Virus record (IMG/VR): IMGVR_UViG_3300004463_000027
Location: 1-22,616 of that record
Direction: 5' to 3' (one strand)
From: a virus
Length of the DNA: 22,616 bases
Shown here: one piece after another, positions 16,060 to 22,368 of the stretch
How the letters are laid out: each line of letters begins with the position of its first letter
How positions within the stretch are numbered: position 1 is the first letter of the stretch
The notes under the pieces: model-generated
Seen by the model: only the letters and a program-made list of their open reading frames with translations
What the model was told of the DNA's origin: nothing
The model's database searches: none
Made by a program: the position numbers and the translations under genes

Positions 16060-17720
16060 GTAGGCACAACCATCGGGGCAGCCGAACTCTCAGCAGTGGA
16101 TGCGATTGCCCCCGCTTGGGCAAGATCTCGTGCAGCACTTGCGGCCACTGGCGCAGCTTGCAGTACTTGCGATGCCTGCGCCTGCGCGGCAATCTGCTCG
16201 TCAATGCCTTCCATCTCTTCGTCAGAGTACAGGGCCTTGGCTGGGAAGCCGTTCACATCGGCAAGGATCTTGACTGCCTCGCTCAGGTTGAAGCGCTTGA
16301 ATGTCTCTTGCGGGCCGATAACCTGGGCGATTGGCGTCAACTGTTCGAACGTGCGAAGGATGGCCACGCCTTCACCAGAGCGGCGCGCCAGCGACAGCGG
16401 GTTTTCGAACTTGATAGCATAGATCCCGCCACGGTCGAGCAGCGCCTGAGGCATCGGCGGCAGTGCGCCGGCAGCAGCCAGGATATCAATCTCGCGCTCG
16501 ATCATCGGCTTGAGGAATTCATCCTCGATACGGGCGGCTGCTGGCGCCAGCAGTGCGCCCTTCTCCTGCGCGCGGATCATCGCCTCGGTGGCGGTCATGG
16601 CCGGCGTCTCGACAAGGATATTGAACAGGGTGTTCCACAGCGCTTCCTTGACCACCATGCGCTTCTGCTCGCGCATCTCGATGCCGATTTCAACGTGCTG
16701 GCCGAACTGCATTGGCTGGATTAGCTGATGGCCTTGTTCATCCACACCACCGTAGTTGATCGCTGCCGGCGTCAGGCGGATGGCGTCCAAAATCCCGTCA
16801 CGGTGCGCGAGCAGCGGCGGCAGGGTAGCCAACTGCGCCGCCTGAATCGTGGTGCGCTCCATCTCGTTCAGCATCTTGATATCAGGCAGCACGGTCATAC
16901 AGGCAGAGCGCCCGTAAATCTCATTCGATGCAACCGACGCGCGGCCCACGGCAACCGGGAACGTGCGATAACCACCAACCGACACCACCTCGCGGAAGTC
17001 CGGAGCAATGACGTAGGAGGCATAGCGCATGCCTCGATAGTCCATGCGACCGGACATAATGTCTTCGTTCGGCTTATAGCATCGGATGAAGGTGAATTCT
17101 GTCTCGGGCTGATTCTCGGCAGCCGCGCGGATGGCTTGCGGCAGGCTATTCAAGCCGAATTCCTTGGCAGCCTGGCGCGCGGTCATGTTGTGCTGGCGGT
17201 GCACCTTGTCCACCATGCCGAACTGATTTTCAGCCATGTAAAGCTGCTCGATGCCGATGGAGTCATAGTAGAGTCCACGGCCCAGGCGGTCACCAATGAA
17301 CATGGCCATCGTACCGGCCCAGCCGTGATCGTAGTAGCACTCGGTCGATTGCGTGCTGAAGTTGGCAGCGTAGCGGGCGGCGAAGATGCGGCGCGTCACT
17401 TCGTCCAGGTAGCGCTGCACTTCCGTATCATCGCGCAGGTCTTCGTCAACCGCTTCCAGACGGTGCCATTCCTGGCCGGATGGAGTGGACAGCGATTGCA
17501 CGGCAGCGGCATAGCGGTCCAGGGCAAGCGCAGGCGTCGAGTCAAAGATACGCTCAGTCTTGCGCTGGCCCTTCTCCTGGTTCGGTGCACCCTTGCCACG
17601 GAATAGGTTTTTGCGAGGAATCACGCGCTCCGAGATTTCGGCCCACTGATCCTCGAATGTGGTGCGTTGCGTGACCATGCGCCCGTGGTCACGCAGGATA
17701 TCGTCGGCGCGCGAGTCCAT
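16056..17720 (-). CDS. Portal protein (podovirus head-tail connector), 554 aa
   Basis: The protein starts MDSRADDILRDHGRMVTQRT with FEDQWAEISERVIPRKNLFR and ERIFDSTPALALDRYAAAVQ, the standard opening of podovirus portal proteins of the T7 gp8 type. Further matches are the segments VGGYRTFPVAVGRASVASNE, IYGRSACMTVLPDIKMLNEM and TPAMTATEAMIRAQEKGALL. Twelve copies form the ring through which DNA is packaged and ejected. The length is close to T7 gp8 (536). The C-terminus is an Ala-rich helical barrel-like region (QASQVLQAAPVAASAARDLA). The ATG lies one base after the upstream gene's stop and the end overlaps the Bbp19-like gene. Confidence 0.93.
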   Translation of the reverse strand: MDSRADDILRDHGRMVTQRTTFEDQWAEISERVIPRKNLFRGKGAPNQEKGQRKTERIFDSTPALALDRYAAAVQSLSTPSGQEWHRLEAVDEDLRDDTEVQRYLDEVTRRIFAARYAANFSTQSTECYYDHGWAGTMAMFIGDRLGRGLYYDSIGIEQLYMAENQFGMVDKVHRQHNMTARQAAKEFGLNSLPQAIRAAAENQPETEFTFIRCYKPNEDIMSGRMDYRGMRYASYVIAPDFREVVSVGGYRTFPVAVGRASVASNEIYGRSACMTVLPDIKMLNEMERTTIQAAQLATLPPLLAHRDGILDAIRLTPAAINYGGVDEQGHQLIQPMQFGQHVEIGIEMREQKRMVVKEALWNTLFNILVETPAMTATEAMIRAQEKGALLAPAAARIEDEFLKPMIEREIDILAAAGALPPMPQALLDRGGIYAIKFENPLSLARRSGEGVAILRTFEQLTPIAQVIGPQETFKRFNLSEAVKILADVNGFPAKALYSDEEMEGIDEQIAAQAQASQVLQAAPVAASAARDLAQAGAIASTAESSAAPMVVPT

Positions 17721-17721
17721 G

Positions 17722-17928
17722 TTAGCTTCCCAGCAGGTTAGTAGCGGATACAGCGCCAGTGGTTCCGGTCGTTGGCGCCTGGCTGGAAGTCAGGTCAGTA
17801 GCAGCGCGGCCTCGGCGACGACGCAACAGGTCCGACGCATTGCGGTCGATCTGCTGCTGGTCAATCATTGGTGGCGGTGGCGCTGGGGTAACTACTGGGG
17901 CACGTGGCTTTGAAAAGAGTCCGGACAT
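17722..17928 (-). CDS. Small proline/arginine-rich protein between terminase and portal, 68 aa
   Basis: The protein begins MSGLFSKPRAPVVTPAPPPP, continues with a Gln/Asn/Asp-containing helix and an Arg cluster (LLRRRRGRAATD) and ends in Ser/Thr/Gly-rich sequence. Small proteins of this sort, with a proline-rich N-terminus and an Arg-rich middle, occur between large terminase and portal genes in several podoviruses, but I know no established function. A Shine-Dalgarno-like AGGA lies in the end of the terminase gene. The spacing (six bases from the upstream gene, one base to the next) supports it being real. Confidence 0.65.
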   Translation of the reverse strand: MSGLFSKPRAPVVTPAPPPPMIDQQQIDRNASDLLRRRRGRAATDLTSSQAPTTGTTGAVSATNLLGS

Positions 17929-17934
17929 GATCGT

Positions 17935-19380
17935 CTATCCTAAAATTGAGTAATCGGCAACTGCTTGGCGTGGTAATTCTGCCACATCGCGTACTGGATA
18001 GGCAAAGGAAAGGACAAGAGCGTCGGCGCGGTTTGGCGATGGAATACCTCTTGCCTTCATGTCTTTCTTGCTCTCGATCTGAATCTTGCCATCCATGCGC
18101 GGCACCGTCTCAGGCGCCTGCAACTCGTCACGCAATACAGGATCTTCAGGGATGGCGCCGCCCGCTTTGAGCCAGTCGCGGGCCAACTTGTACATCTCGG
18201 CGCGCTTGTTCAGGCAGCCAGGGTCCGCCGACTCGCCGGCGAACCAGACGATTTTCCAGCGACGGCCCATTGCCTCACCAGCTGACACAATGCCCGTTCC
18301 ATAGCCGCCATCGACAAATACCGTCTTGGCGCCGTATTCGTCCTGCATGCGCGCCACGATGCCGGCTGCAACCAGGTCATTATCATTCTTGGCCATGCGA
18401 TGCACGACCTTGAACATGAGGCCCTGGCGCAGGCCGATCACGAATTCATCGTCGCCCTCCCACGCTGGGTCCACCGTCAGAATCTTGGCGGCGAAGTCAT
18501 ATTGCTCTGGCCGCAAGTGACGCCCATATGCTCCAGTTACATCTTGCTCGCTGATGAACTGCCGGGAAGACATAGATGGGAACATGCCGCGCACGCGGAT
18601 CTTGAAGAAGTCGGAATCAACGCCGTAGTCTTCCTCCCACTTGGCAATCTGCTCCTTGTTCGTGCCATCAACCGTGCGGCTGTCGATCTGCTTGGCATTC
18701 CAGCGATGCTTGAAGCGGCGGAAGCATTCACGGAACCTGCCTGTGTTCCTGGTCGGGTTCCCGAATGCGATCCAGATGATTTCCGTATCCTCGTCGGTCA
18801 GTGCACCCTCGGCAACTTCCCACACCTTGTCGCTAATGGCCGATGCCTCATCGAAGATCAGCACGATACGCTTGCCCTTGTTGTGCAGGCCGGCGAATGC
18901 CTCGGTGTTGGTTTCTGACCACGGCACGAAGTCGGCGCGCCAGTTCTTGGCGTGTTCCTTGTCACGACTTGCTACGCTGGTAGCCTGAACATCAAACCAA
19001 TGATTGGTAATGGACAGACGCTGCCACTTGCCTACCTCTGGCGCGGTCTTGGTACGCAACTGCGTGTCCGTATTGGCAGTGATGACAACCTTGCAATCGT
19101 CGCAGGTAGACAGCGCCCAATTGATAATCATGCCGATGCCAGCAGACTTGCCGATACCGTGGCCTGATGCGCGGGCAACTAGCAATGGCTGGAAGCGTTT
19201 CGCCGGGTCGCTCAGATGGTCGCGAATGTCGCCCATCATCTCAGCCTGCCATTCACGCGGGCCAGAGTAATCAGCCAACTCCCCGGCGCCCCAGTCATAG
19301 GCGAACTGGGCCCAGCGCAGCGGGTCAGCAGCGCACGCCGCCGCCAGGTCAATCAGCTGATCCTCAGGATTCGTTGCCAT
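17935..19380 (-). CDS. terL: Terminase large subunit, 481 aa
   Basis: This is the DNA-packaging motor. The ATPase part has Walker A in ASGHGIGKS (residues 73-79), Walker B in RIVLIFDEAS (D177, E178) and the coupling-like segment AFGNPTRNTGRFRECF (from about 206). The C-terminal nuclease has the RNase H-like acidic positions D304 (LTVDPAWEGDDEF), D357 (TVFVDGGYGTG) and D453 (NRADALVLSFA). Length is normal for compact phage terminases. The ATG at 19378-19380 lies inside the end of the small subunit gene (17-base overlap), so synthesis of the two subunits is probably coupled. It cuts and translocates the genome into the prohead via the portal. Confidence 0.93.
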   Translation of the reverse strand: MATNPEDQLIDLAAACAADPLRWAQFAYDWGAGELADYSGPREWQAEMMGDIRDHLSDPAKRFQPLLVARASGHGIGKSAGIGMIINWALSTCDDCKVVITANTDTQLRTKTAPEVGKWQRLSITNHWFDVQATSVASRDKEHAKNWRADFVPWSETNTEAFAGLHNKGKRIVLIFDEASAISDKVWEVAEGALTDEDTEIIWIAFGNPTRNTGRFRECFRRFKHRWNAKQIDSRTVDGTNKEQIAKWEEDYGVDSDFFKIRVRGMFPSMSSRQFISEQDVTGAYGRHLRPEQYDFAAKILTVDPAWEGDDEFVIGLRQGLMFKVVHRMAKNDNDLVAAGIVARMQDEYGAKTVFVDGGYGTGIVSAGEAMGRRWKIVWFAGESADPGCLNKRAEMYKLARDWLKAGGAIPEDPVLRDELQAPETVPRMDGKIQIESKKDMKARGIPSPNRADALVLSFAYPVRDVAELPRQAVADYSILG

Positions 19381-19858
19381 TGCGCTGCTTTGCTCGAGCC
19401 AAGCGCTCGGCCAGGGATTCGTTGACGGTCATGTCGATGGTCTGCTTGTCGCCCCATTTCTTGGGGTTCCATTTTGCCAACAGCTTGAGACGAGTCTCAA
19501 TCTGGAGCTTGCGGTGACCAAGCATATCTTCCCGCTTGATCTTGATTCCGTTCTCGCTTGTCTCTTCCGTCTCCCCGATTACTGGAGTGTCAGCAATGCG
19601 CAGGCAATCCTGGCTAATTGCTTCCTCGCCAAGTTCCCTCGCGTGCGCGATGCGTGACGAAAGATTACTGTCATCATCTATCCAGCGATAAACAGTCTTC
19701 CACGATGGCATGTGATCGTCACGGCAGATTTGGCGCAATGGTTCGCCATCAGACAGCCGATCAATAATCTCATCGACCAAGGCATCAGTGCGCTCGCCAC
19801 GGCGGAATTTTGTGCCTTCTACGGCCTCATCAGTAACCTTATTTTTTTTGGATGCCAT
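19364..19858 (-). CDS. terS: Terminase small subunit, 164 aa
   Basis: The segment LSDGEPLRQICRDDHMPSWK, followed by TVYRWIDDDSNLSSRIAHAR, is the helix-turn-helix and following helix of the terminase small subunit family that recognises the packaging site. The C-terminal half contains RKLQIETRLKLLAKWNPKKW, also typical of the family. I prefer the ATG at 19858 (MASKKNK) because a G-rich stretch lies just upstream; an in-frame ATG four codons earlier (19870) is possible. The first codons overlap the 3' end of the HNH gene by about 20 bases. The N-terminus is lysine rich. Confidence 0.88.
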   Translation of the reverse strand: MASKKNKVTDEAVEGTKFRRGERTDALVDEIIDRLSDGEPLRQICRDDHMPSWKTVYRWIDDDSNLSSRIAHARELGEEAISQDCLRIADTPVIGETEETSENGIKIKREDMLGHRKLQIETRLKLLAKWNPKKWGDKQTIDMTVNESLAERLARAKQRNGNES

Positions 19859-20336
19859 CTCTGCCCCCATTCTTCATTTTCATCAATTTGTGAAATTCTG
19901 CTATTTCAGTTCTTTGCTTTGCGGAAATTTCTTGAGAAAGTACAGGAATGAATGTAGGACGATTGTCTCTTACCTTAATCTGTTGGATTACATCTCGGCT
20001 GACCTTGACCTCTTCTGGCACTACTGTTACATGCTGCTTAGGACGAGCAGGGCAAGCCTGAATTCTTGCAACAGTCTTTATGGCCTCTTTCTTTTTCGTT
20101 TTTTTGGGCTTGCGATTGCGATACACATTCGGCTTCCATAGCATCCGAGCAACGCCGTTATGAATCATCATGTGATCGCCGGCTTCAATGAGAACGAGAT
20201 TTTTGGGGTCGTTGTTACCGTGATCCCCGTCCATGTGGTGAATATTGAAGCCCTGCGCAATGATTCCGGCAAGCCATTCCTCTGTGCGTTCAGGATGCGC
20301 AGATAGCCAGACGTAGTGGTAATTTTTTAGGCCCAT
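19839..20336 (-). CDS. HNH endonuclease, 165 aa, AT-rich
   Basis: Residues 31-60 carry an HNH core: NIHHMDGDHGNNDPKNLVLI followed by EAGDHMMIHN, with H33-H34, N46, H55 and H59 as likely active-site and metal positions. Such free-standing HNH nucleases behave as homing enzymes or assist terminase in DNA cutting; genes beside terminase are common. The C-terminal part is basic (RKPKKTKKKEAIK, then HKLMKMKNGG), probably for DNA contact. I chose the ATG at 20336 rather than the GTG four codons earlier because AGAGGG lies at a workable distance upstream. The gene is visibly richer in A and T than its neighbours, which suggests separate acquisition, and its end overlaps the terS start. Confidence 0.82.
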   Translation of the reverse strand: MGLKNYHYVWLSAHPERTEEWLAGIIAQGFNIHHMDGDHGNNDPKNLVLIEAGDHMMIHNGVARMLWKPNVYRNRKPKKTKKKEAIKTVARIQACPARPKQHVTVVPEEVKVSRDVIQQIKVRDNRPTFIPVLSQEISAKQRTEIAEFHKLMKMKNGGRDGIQKK

Positions 20337-20391
20337 ACCCAGATTCACCCTCTATGTGACACATGTCGCAATGATGCCACAGGTTGGTGTT

Positions 20392-21036
20392 TTACGCTAC
20401 TGGAGGGCGTTCTTCCCACCACCAGTCGTAGACACCGACAGCATTTTGCGAGGATGGATTTTGTAGGCGAGCATGATAGACGCCAGGCGCGAGGCCGCGT
20501 AATCCAGCGTTCTGCGCCACGGAGGCAGAGCCAGCGCCTACGCCGGCAGCCACGCGCATGATATCAACCACGACGCCACCGGTAGCAGCGCCGACGCCGC
20601 CTGTTTCGATCACGCTGCCGCTTGTGAAGAATGGGCTGGGCTGTTCGGTCATCTGGTTGCGGCGCCGGAATGTCGCTGCGGTCCACGGCCCCGGAGAAGT
20701 GGCCATTGCAGCGTTTGCCGTCCAGCGTACGGCGCCAGACTCGATGCTGACGCGCTGGTCGTGCAGGATGAAGTTGTAGCTGATGGTGTGGCGCACCCAA
20801 ATCTCGCCGCCGGCCGGAATGTCGAACTCCACGAACATGCGGAACTCGCGGCCCTCGTAAAATCCTGTGCTGCCTTCATCTACCCTTAGACGCGGACGCA
20901 TATCGCTGTAGATGCCAGTGACCAGGAAGGCGGGCGGCTGTGCGATGACGCGCTCGGCAAAAGTGCCGTCCTCCATGTCCACATCAAGGCGCGCCACGCC
21001 TGCATCGTTCTCGTCTTTTACGATCCTGTCTGCCAT
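20392..21036 (-). CDS. Unknown protein, possibly structural, 214 aa, first gene of the morphogenesis region
   Basis: I do not recognise the family. The sequence is beta-rich (RLDVDMEDGTFAERVI, FRMFVEFDIPAGGEIWVRHT, SYNFILHDQRVSIESGAVRW). There is a Gly/Val/Ala-rich region at about 145-180 (GGVGAATGGVVVDIMRVAAG) and an aromatic C-terminus (VGVYDWWWEERPPVA). No signal peptide or catalytic motif is evident. The strand pattern and a position next to the packaging genes would suit a virion or capsid-associated protein. It has a clear ribosome binding site (GTGAGG, seven bases before ATG), and a terminator plus candidate promoter lie upstream, so it may open the late transcription unit. Confidence 0.65.
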   Translation of the reverse strand: MADRIVKDENDAGVARLDVDMEDGTFAERVIAQPPAFLVTGIYSDMRPRLRVDEGSTGFYEGREFRMFVEFDIPAGGEIWVRHTISYNFILHDQRVSIESGAVRWTANAAMATSPGPWTAATFRRRNQMTEQPSPFFTSGSVIETGGVGAATGGVVVDIMRVAAGVGAGSASVAQNAGLRGLAPGVYHARLQNPSSQNAVGVYDWWWEERPPVA

Positions 21037-21063
21037 TTTTTTGCCTCACTCAGCCGATGTGTA

Positions 21064-21092
21064 ATTCTCGGTTAAGTGTGGTTTGTTTGCAA
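21064..21092 (-). promoter_or_regulatory. Candidate sigma70-type promoter ahead of the packaging genes
   Basis: On the minus strand TTGCAA (21092-21087) and GAGAAT (21069-21064) are separated by 17 bases. They lie between the tRNA-cluster terminator and the 214-residue gene. Each element matches the consensus at four of six positions, so support is modest. Confidence 0.35.
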
Positions 21093-21105
21093 CGGATTTC
21101 GACGT

Positions 21106-21130
21106 AAAAAAGCCCCGCACTTGGCGAGGC
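21106..21130 (-). terminator. Rho-independent terminator after the tRNA cluster
   Basis: On the minus strand GCCTCGC (21130-21124), loop caagt and GCGGGGC (21118-21112) form a 7-bp stem with one U-G pair, followed by six T (21111-21106). It lies nine bases downstream of the tRNA-Gly gene. Confidence 0.85.
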
Positions 21131-21139
21131 TTGTAATGC

Positions 21140-21213
21140 TGGAGCAGCGGGACAGAATCGAACTGTCGTCTTATGCTTGGAAGGCATTAGCTCTGCCATT
21201 GAGCTACGGCTGC
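21140..21213 (-). tRNA. tRNA-Gly (TCC)
   Basis: All four arms of a 74-base tRNA can be drawn, including an encoded CCA. The anticodon loop CTTCCAA gives TCC, reading GGA/GGG glycine codons. The T-loop is normal (TTCGATT). Two blemishes are seen: a C-C mismatch at acceptor positions 6-67 and an A-A at 27-43 of the anticodon stem. It is the last tRNA before the terminator. Confidence 0.88.
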
Positions 21214-21265
21214 TTTGAAACTGGAGCCGGCCCCTTGACTAGAGGGGAGTCATCCGGCATTGATC

Positions 21266-21341
21266 TGGCAACGGATCATGGATTCTAACCATGGACCTAC
21301 GGGATCAAAACCCGCTGCTCTACCAACTGAGCTACGCCCGC
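21266..21341 (-). tRNA. tRNA-Gln (TTG), irregular: unpaired acceptor strands and altered T-loop
   Basis: The length (76), D-arm, anticodon arm (loop TTTTGAT, anticodon TTG), variable loop, T-stem and encoded GCCA are regular. The 5' acceptor strand GCGGGCG does not pair with the 3' strand ATCCGTT: only two Watson-Crick pairs and one G-U are possible. The T-loop reads TTAGAAT, with A in place of the almost invariant C56 that contacts G19. It may be a recombinant or decaying gene. Confidence 0.7.
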
Positions 21342-21372
21342 AATCGCTTGTTTCCAATGCGATGTAGTGATG

Positions 21373-21419
21373 AGCGCCAGGCGGCTTCCACCCGGCGCTA
21401 GGGCCACCTTACAAGCCCT
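21373..21419. other. Two adjacent hairpins between tRNA-Gln and alkB genes
   Basis: AGCGCCAGGCGG (21373-21384) and CCACCCGGCGCT (21388-21399) pair over 12 positions with two wobbles around a three-base loop. AGGGC (21400-21404) and GCCCT (21415-21419) form a second stem directly beside it. No T-tract follows on either strand, so a standard terminator is unlikely. It may mark an RNA-processing site between alkB and the tRNA. Confidence 0.5.
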
Positions 21420-21425
21420 GCGAGG

Positions 21426-21971
21426 TTACGCTTCGTAACCCCTGAAAGTGATGCTGATGCGAGGACCGCACACAAACCCCGCCTTGGGGATTCTGTGCAT
21501 GTGCGTGTCCTGCATGCCAGGCGCCATTACGCACAAGCTGCCGTTTTCCAGCAACACCTTGGTGACGTCCTTAGGGTTCTCGTTCGGGTAGAACCAGATT
21601 TCCCTTTCGGCGCCCAAGGTGACGATGGCGATAGGACGGTTGTCATCCATCTCTGGCGAGTTGTCTGCGTGGCCACCCAAGTGGTCGCGGCCGTCTTCGT
21701 ATCCGTTCAGGAATGCGACCTCGAACTTAACGCCCAATGCGGCTTCGACTTCGGCTTTGATGGCCAGAATCGCAGGGTGCCATGCATTAGGCAGATACTC
21801 GCGCTCGCCGGCGCCGCGGCCGTAGACGTAAGGCACGGCGACTTCGTTGCAGTAGTATTCGCGCCTTGGCGTCGAACCCCTGCGTTCCCACGCCAGCTCG
21901 TTCCATAGAACGTCGAAGGCGGAGTTCGGATTGGCCACGAAGCCGGGCCTATAGCTGACACAGTCCAACAT
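21426..21971 (-). CDS. AlkB-like 2-oxoglutarate/Fe(II)-dependent dioxygenase, 181 aa
   Basis: This family removes alkyl groups from bases in DNA or RNA by oxidative demethylation. The iron ligands are visible as H101 and D103 in GGHADNSPEM and H159 in MAPGMQDTHMHRIPK. The 2-oxoglutarate-binding arginines are R171 and R177 in PRISITFRGY. The substrate-loop region (REYYCNEVAVPYVYGRGAG) and PIAIVTLGAEREIWFYP also fit. I start the gene at ATG 21971 because GAGGAAA lies six bases upstream; a longer frame would run into the tRNA-Pro gene. It is flanked by tRNA genes on both sides. DNA repair against host or environmental damage is the usual proposal, but an RNA or tRNA substrate is also possible. 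Confidence 0.88.
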   Translation of the reverse strand: MLDCVSYRPGFVANPNSAFDVLWNELAWERRGSTPRREYYCNEVAVPYVYGRGAGEREYLPNAWHPAILAIKAEVEAALGVKFEVAFLNGYEDGRDHLGGHADNSPEMDDNRPIAIVTLGAEREIWFYPNENPKDVTKVLLENGSLCVMAPGMQDTHMHRIPKAGFVCGPRISITFRGYEA

Positions 21972-21989
21972 AGTGGTTTCCTCAAAAAG

Positions 21990-22068
21990 TGGTCGGGACA
22001 ACTGGATTCGAACCAGTGATTTCCTGCTCCCAAAGCAGGCGGCTTAAACCAGACTTGCCTACGCCCCG
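21990..22068 (-). tRNA. tRNA-Pro (TGG)
   Basis: A regular 79-base tRNA with encoded CCA. Acceptor strands CGGGGCG and TGTCCCG pair with two G-U pairs, the anticodon stem CCTGC/GCAGG encloses TTTGGGA (anticodon TGG), and the T-loop is TTCGAAT. The D-loop is long (13 bases between GGC and GCC). The 3' end lies 18 bases before the alkB ATG. Confidence 0.92.
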
Positions 22069-22084
22069 AGTAAAAATCACATTG

Positions 22085-22157
22085 CATGGCAGGGTGGACT
22101 TGAACCACCAACCTTCGGATTTGGAGGCCGCTGCACTGCCAATTGTGCTACTGCCAT
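22085..22157 (-). tRNA. tRNA-Trp (CCA), weak anticodon stem
   Basis: Acceptor (ATGGCAG/CTGCCAT), D-arm (GCAC/GTGC) and T-arm (GGTGG/CCACC, loop TTCAAGT) all pair perfectly. The anticodon loop CTCCAAA gives CCA, and the discriminator base is G as in bacterial tRNA-Trp. The anticodon stem GCGGC/TCCGA pairs only at its three central positions: the pair next to the loop is C-U and the outer one G-A. CCA is not encoded (gene is followed by CAA). Identity as Trp rests on the anticodon. Confidence 0.75.
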
Positions 22158-22189
22158 GCAATGTGTTTTCTTCGTGTACTACTGGATAC

Positions 22190-22271
22190 TGGCAGAGCGA
22201 GTTGGATTCGAACCAACGACATATCCTAGGGTCAAAACCTAGTGCCTTGAGCCTGACTTGGCGACCGCCCT
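22190..22271 (-). tRNA. tRNA-Gln (TTG), second copy, large D-loop
   Basis: An 82-base tRNA with encoded GCCA. Acceptor strands AGGGCGG and TCGCTCT pair throughout, with two G-U pairs. The anticodon stem CTAGG/CCTAG encloses TTTTGAC (anticodon TTG). The D-loop has 13 bases and the variable loop eight, both longer than in the usual bacterial tRNA-Gln. The T-loop TTCGAAT is normal. This copy looks fully foldable, unlike the other tRNA-Gln. Confidence 0.88.
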
Positions 22272-22292
22272 ACATGAAACTACAGAAATCAA

Positions 22293-22368
22293 TGGCTCCC
22301 CAACCTGGACTCGAACCAGGGACCAACGGATTAACAGTCCGCTGCTCTACCAACTGAGCTAATCCGCA
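22293..22368 (-). tRNA. tRNA-Asn (GTT), acceptor strands do not pair
   Basis: D-arm, anticodon arm (GCGGA/TCCGT, loop CTGTTAA, anticodon GTT), variable loop, T-arm (CCTGG/CCAGG, loop TTCGAGT) and encoded GCCA match bacterial tRNA-Asn closely. The 3' acceptor strand TTGGGGA would need TCCCCAA as partner, but the 5' strand is TGCGGAT, leaving only three of seven pairs. The 5' strand therefore looks as if it came from another tRNA. Function is uncertain. Confidence 0.75.

Noticed and set aside
19858-19870. Alternative terS start four codons upstream (MGAEMASKK)
   Set aside because: Its upstream Shine-Dalgarno-like GAAG is too close to the ATG; the inner ATG has the better-placed G-rich stretch, although the difference is small.
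21231-21247. Stem CCCCT/AGGGG with a seven-base loop, the dimensions of an anticodon arm, between tRNA-Gly and tRNA-Gln
   Set aside because: No D-arm, T-arm or acceptor stem can be drawn around it and the loop lacks a normal purine after the anticodon; at most a remnant.
21076-21288. Plus-strand frame of 70 codons
   Set aside because: It crosses the terminator and reads the complement of the tRNA-Gly gene; no coding support.
21989-22357. Plus-strand frame of 122 codons with segments such as GTTGFEPV, RVDLNHQPSDLE and QPGLEPGTNGL
   Set aside because: It is the antisense of four tRNA genes; such translations of tRNA complements are a well-known source of false proteins.
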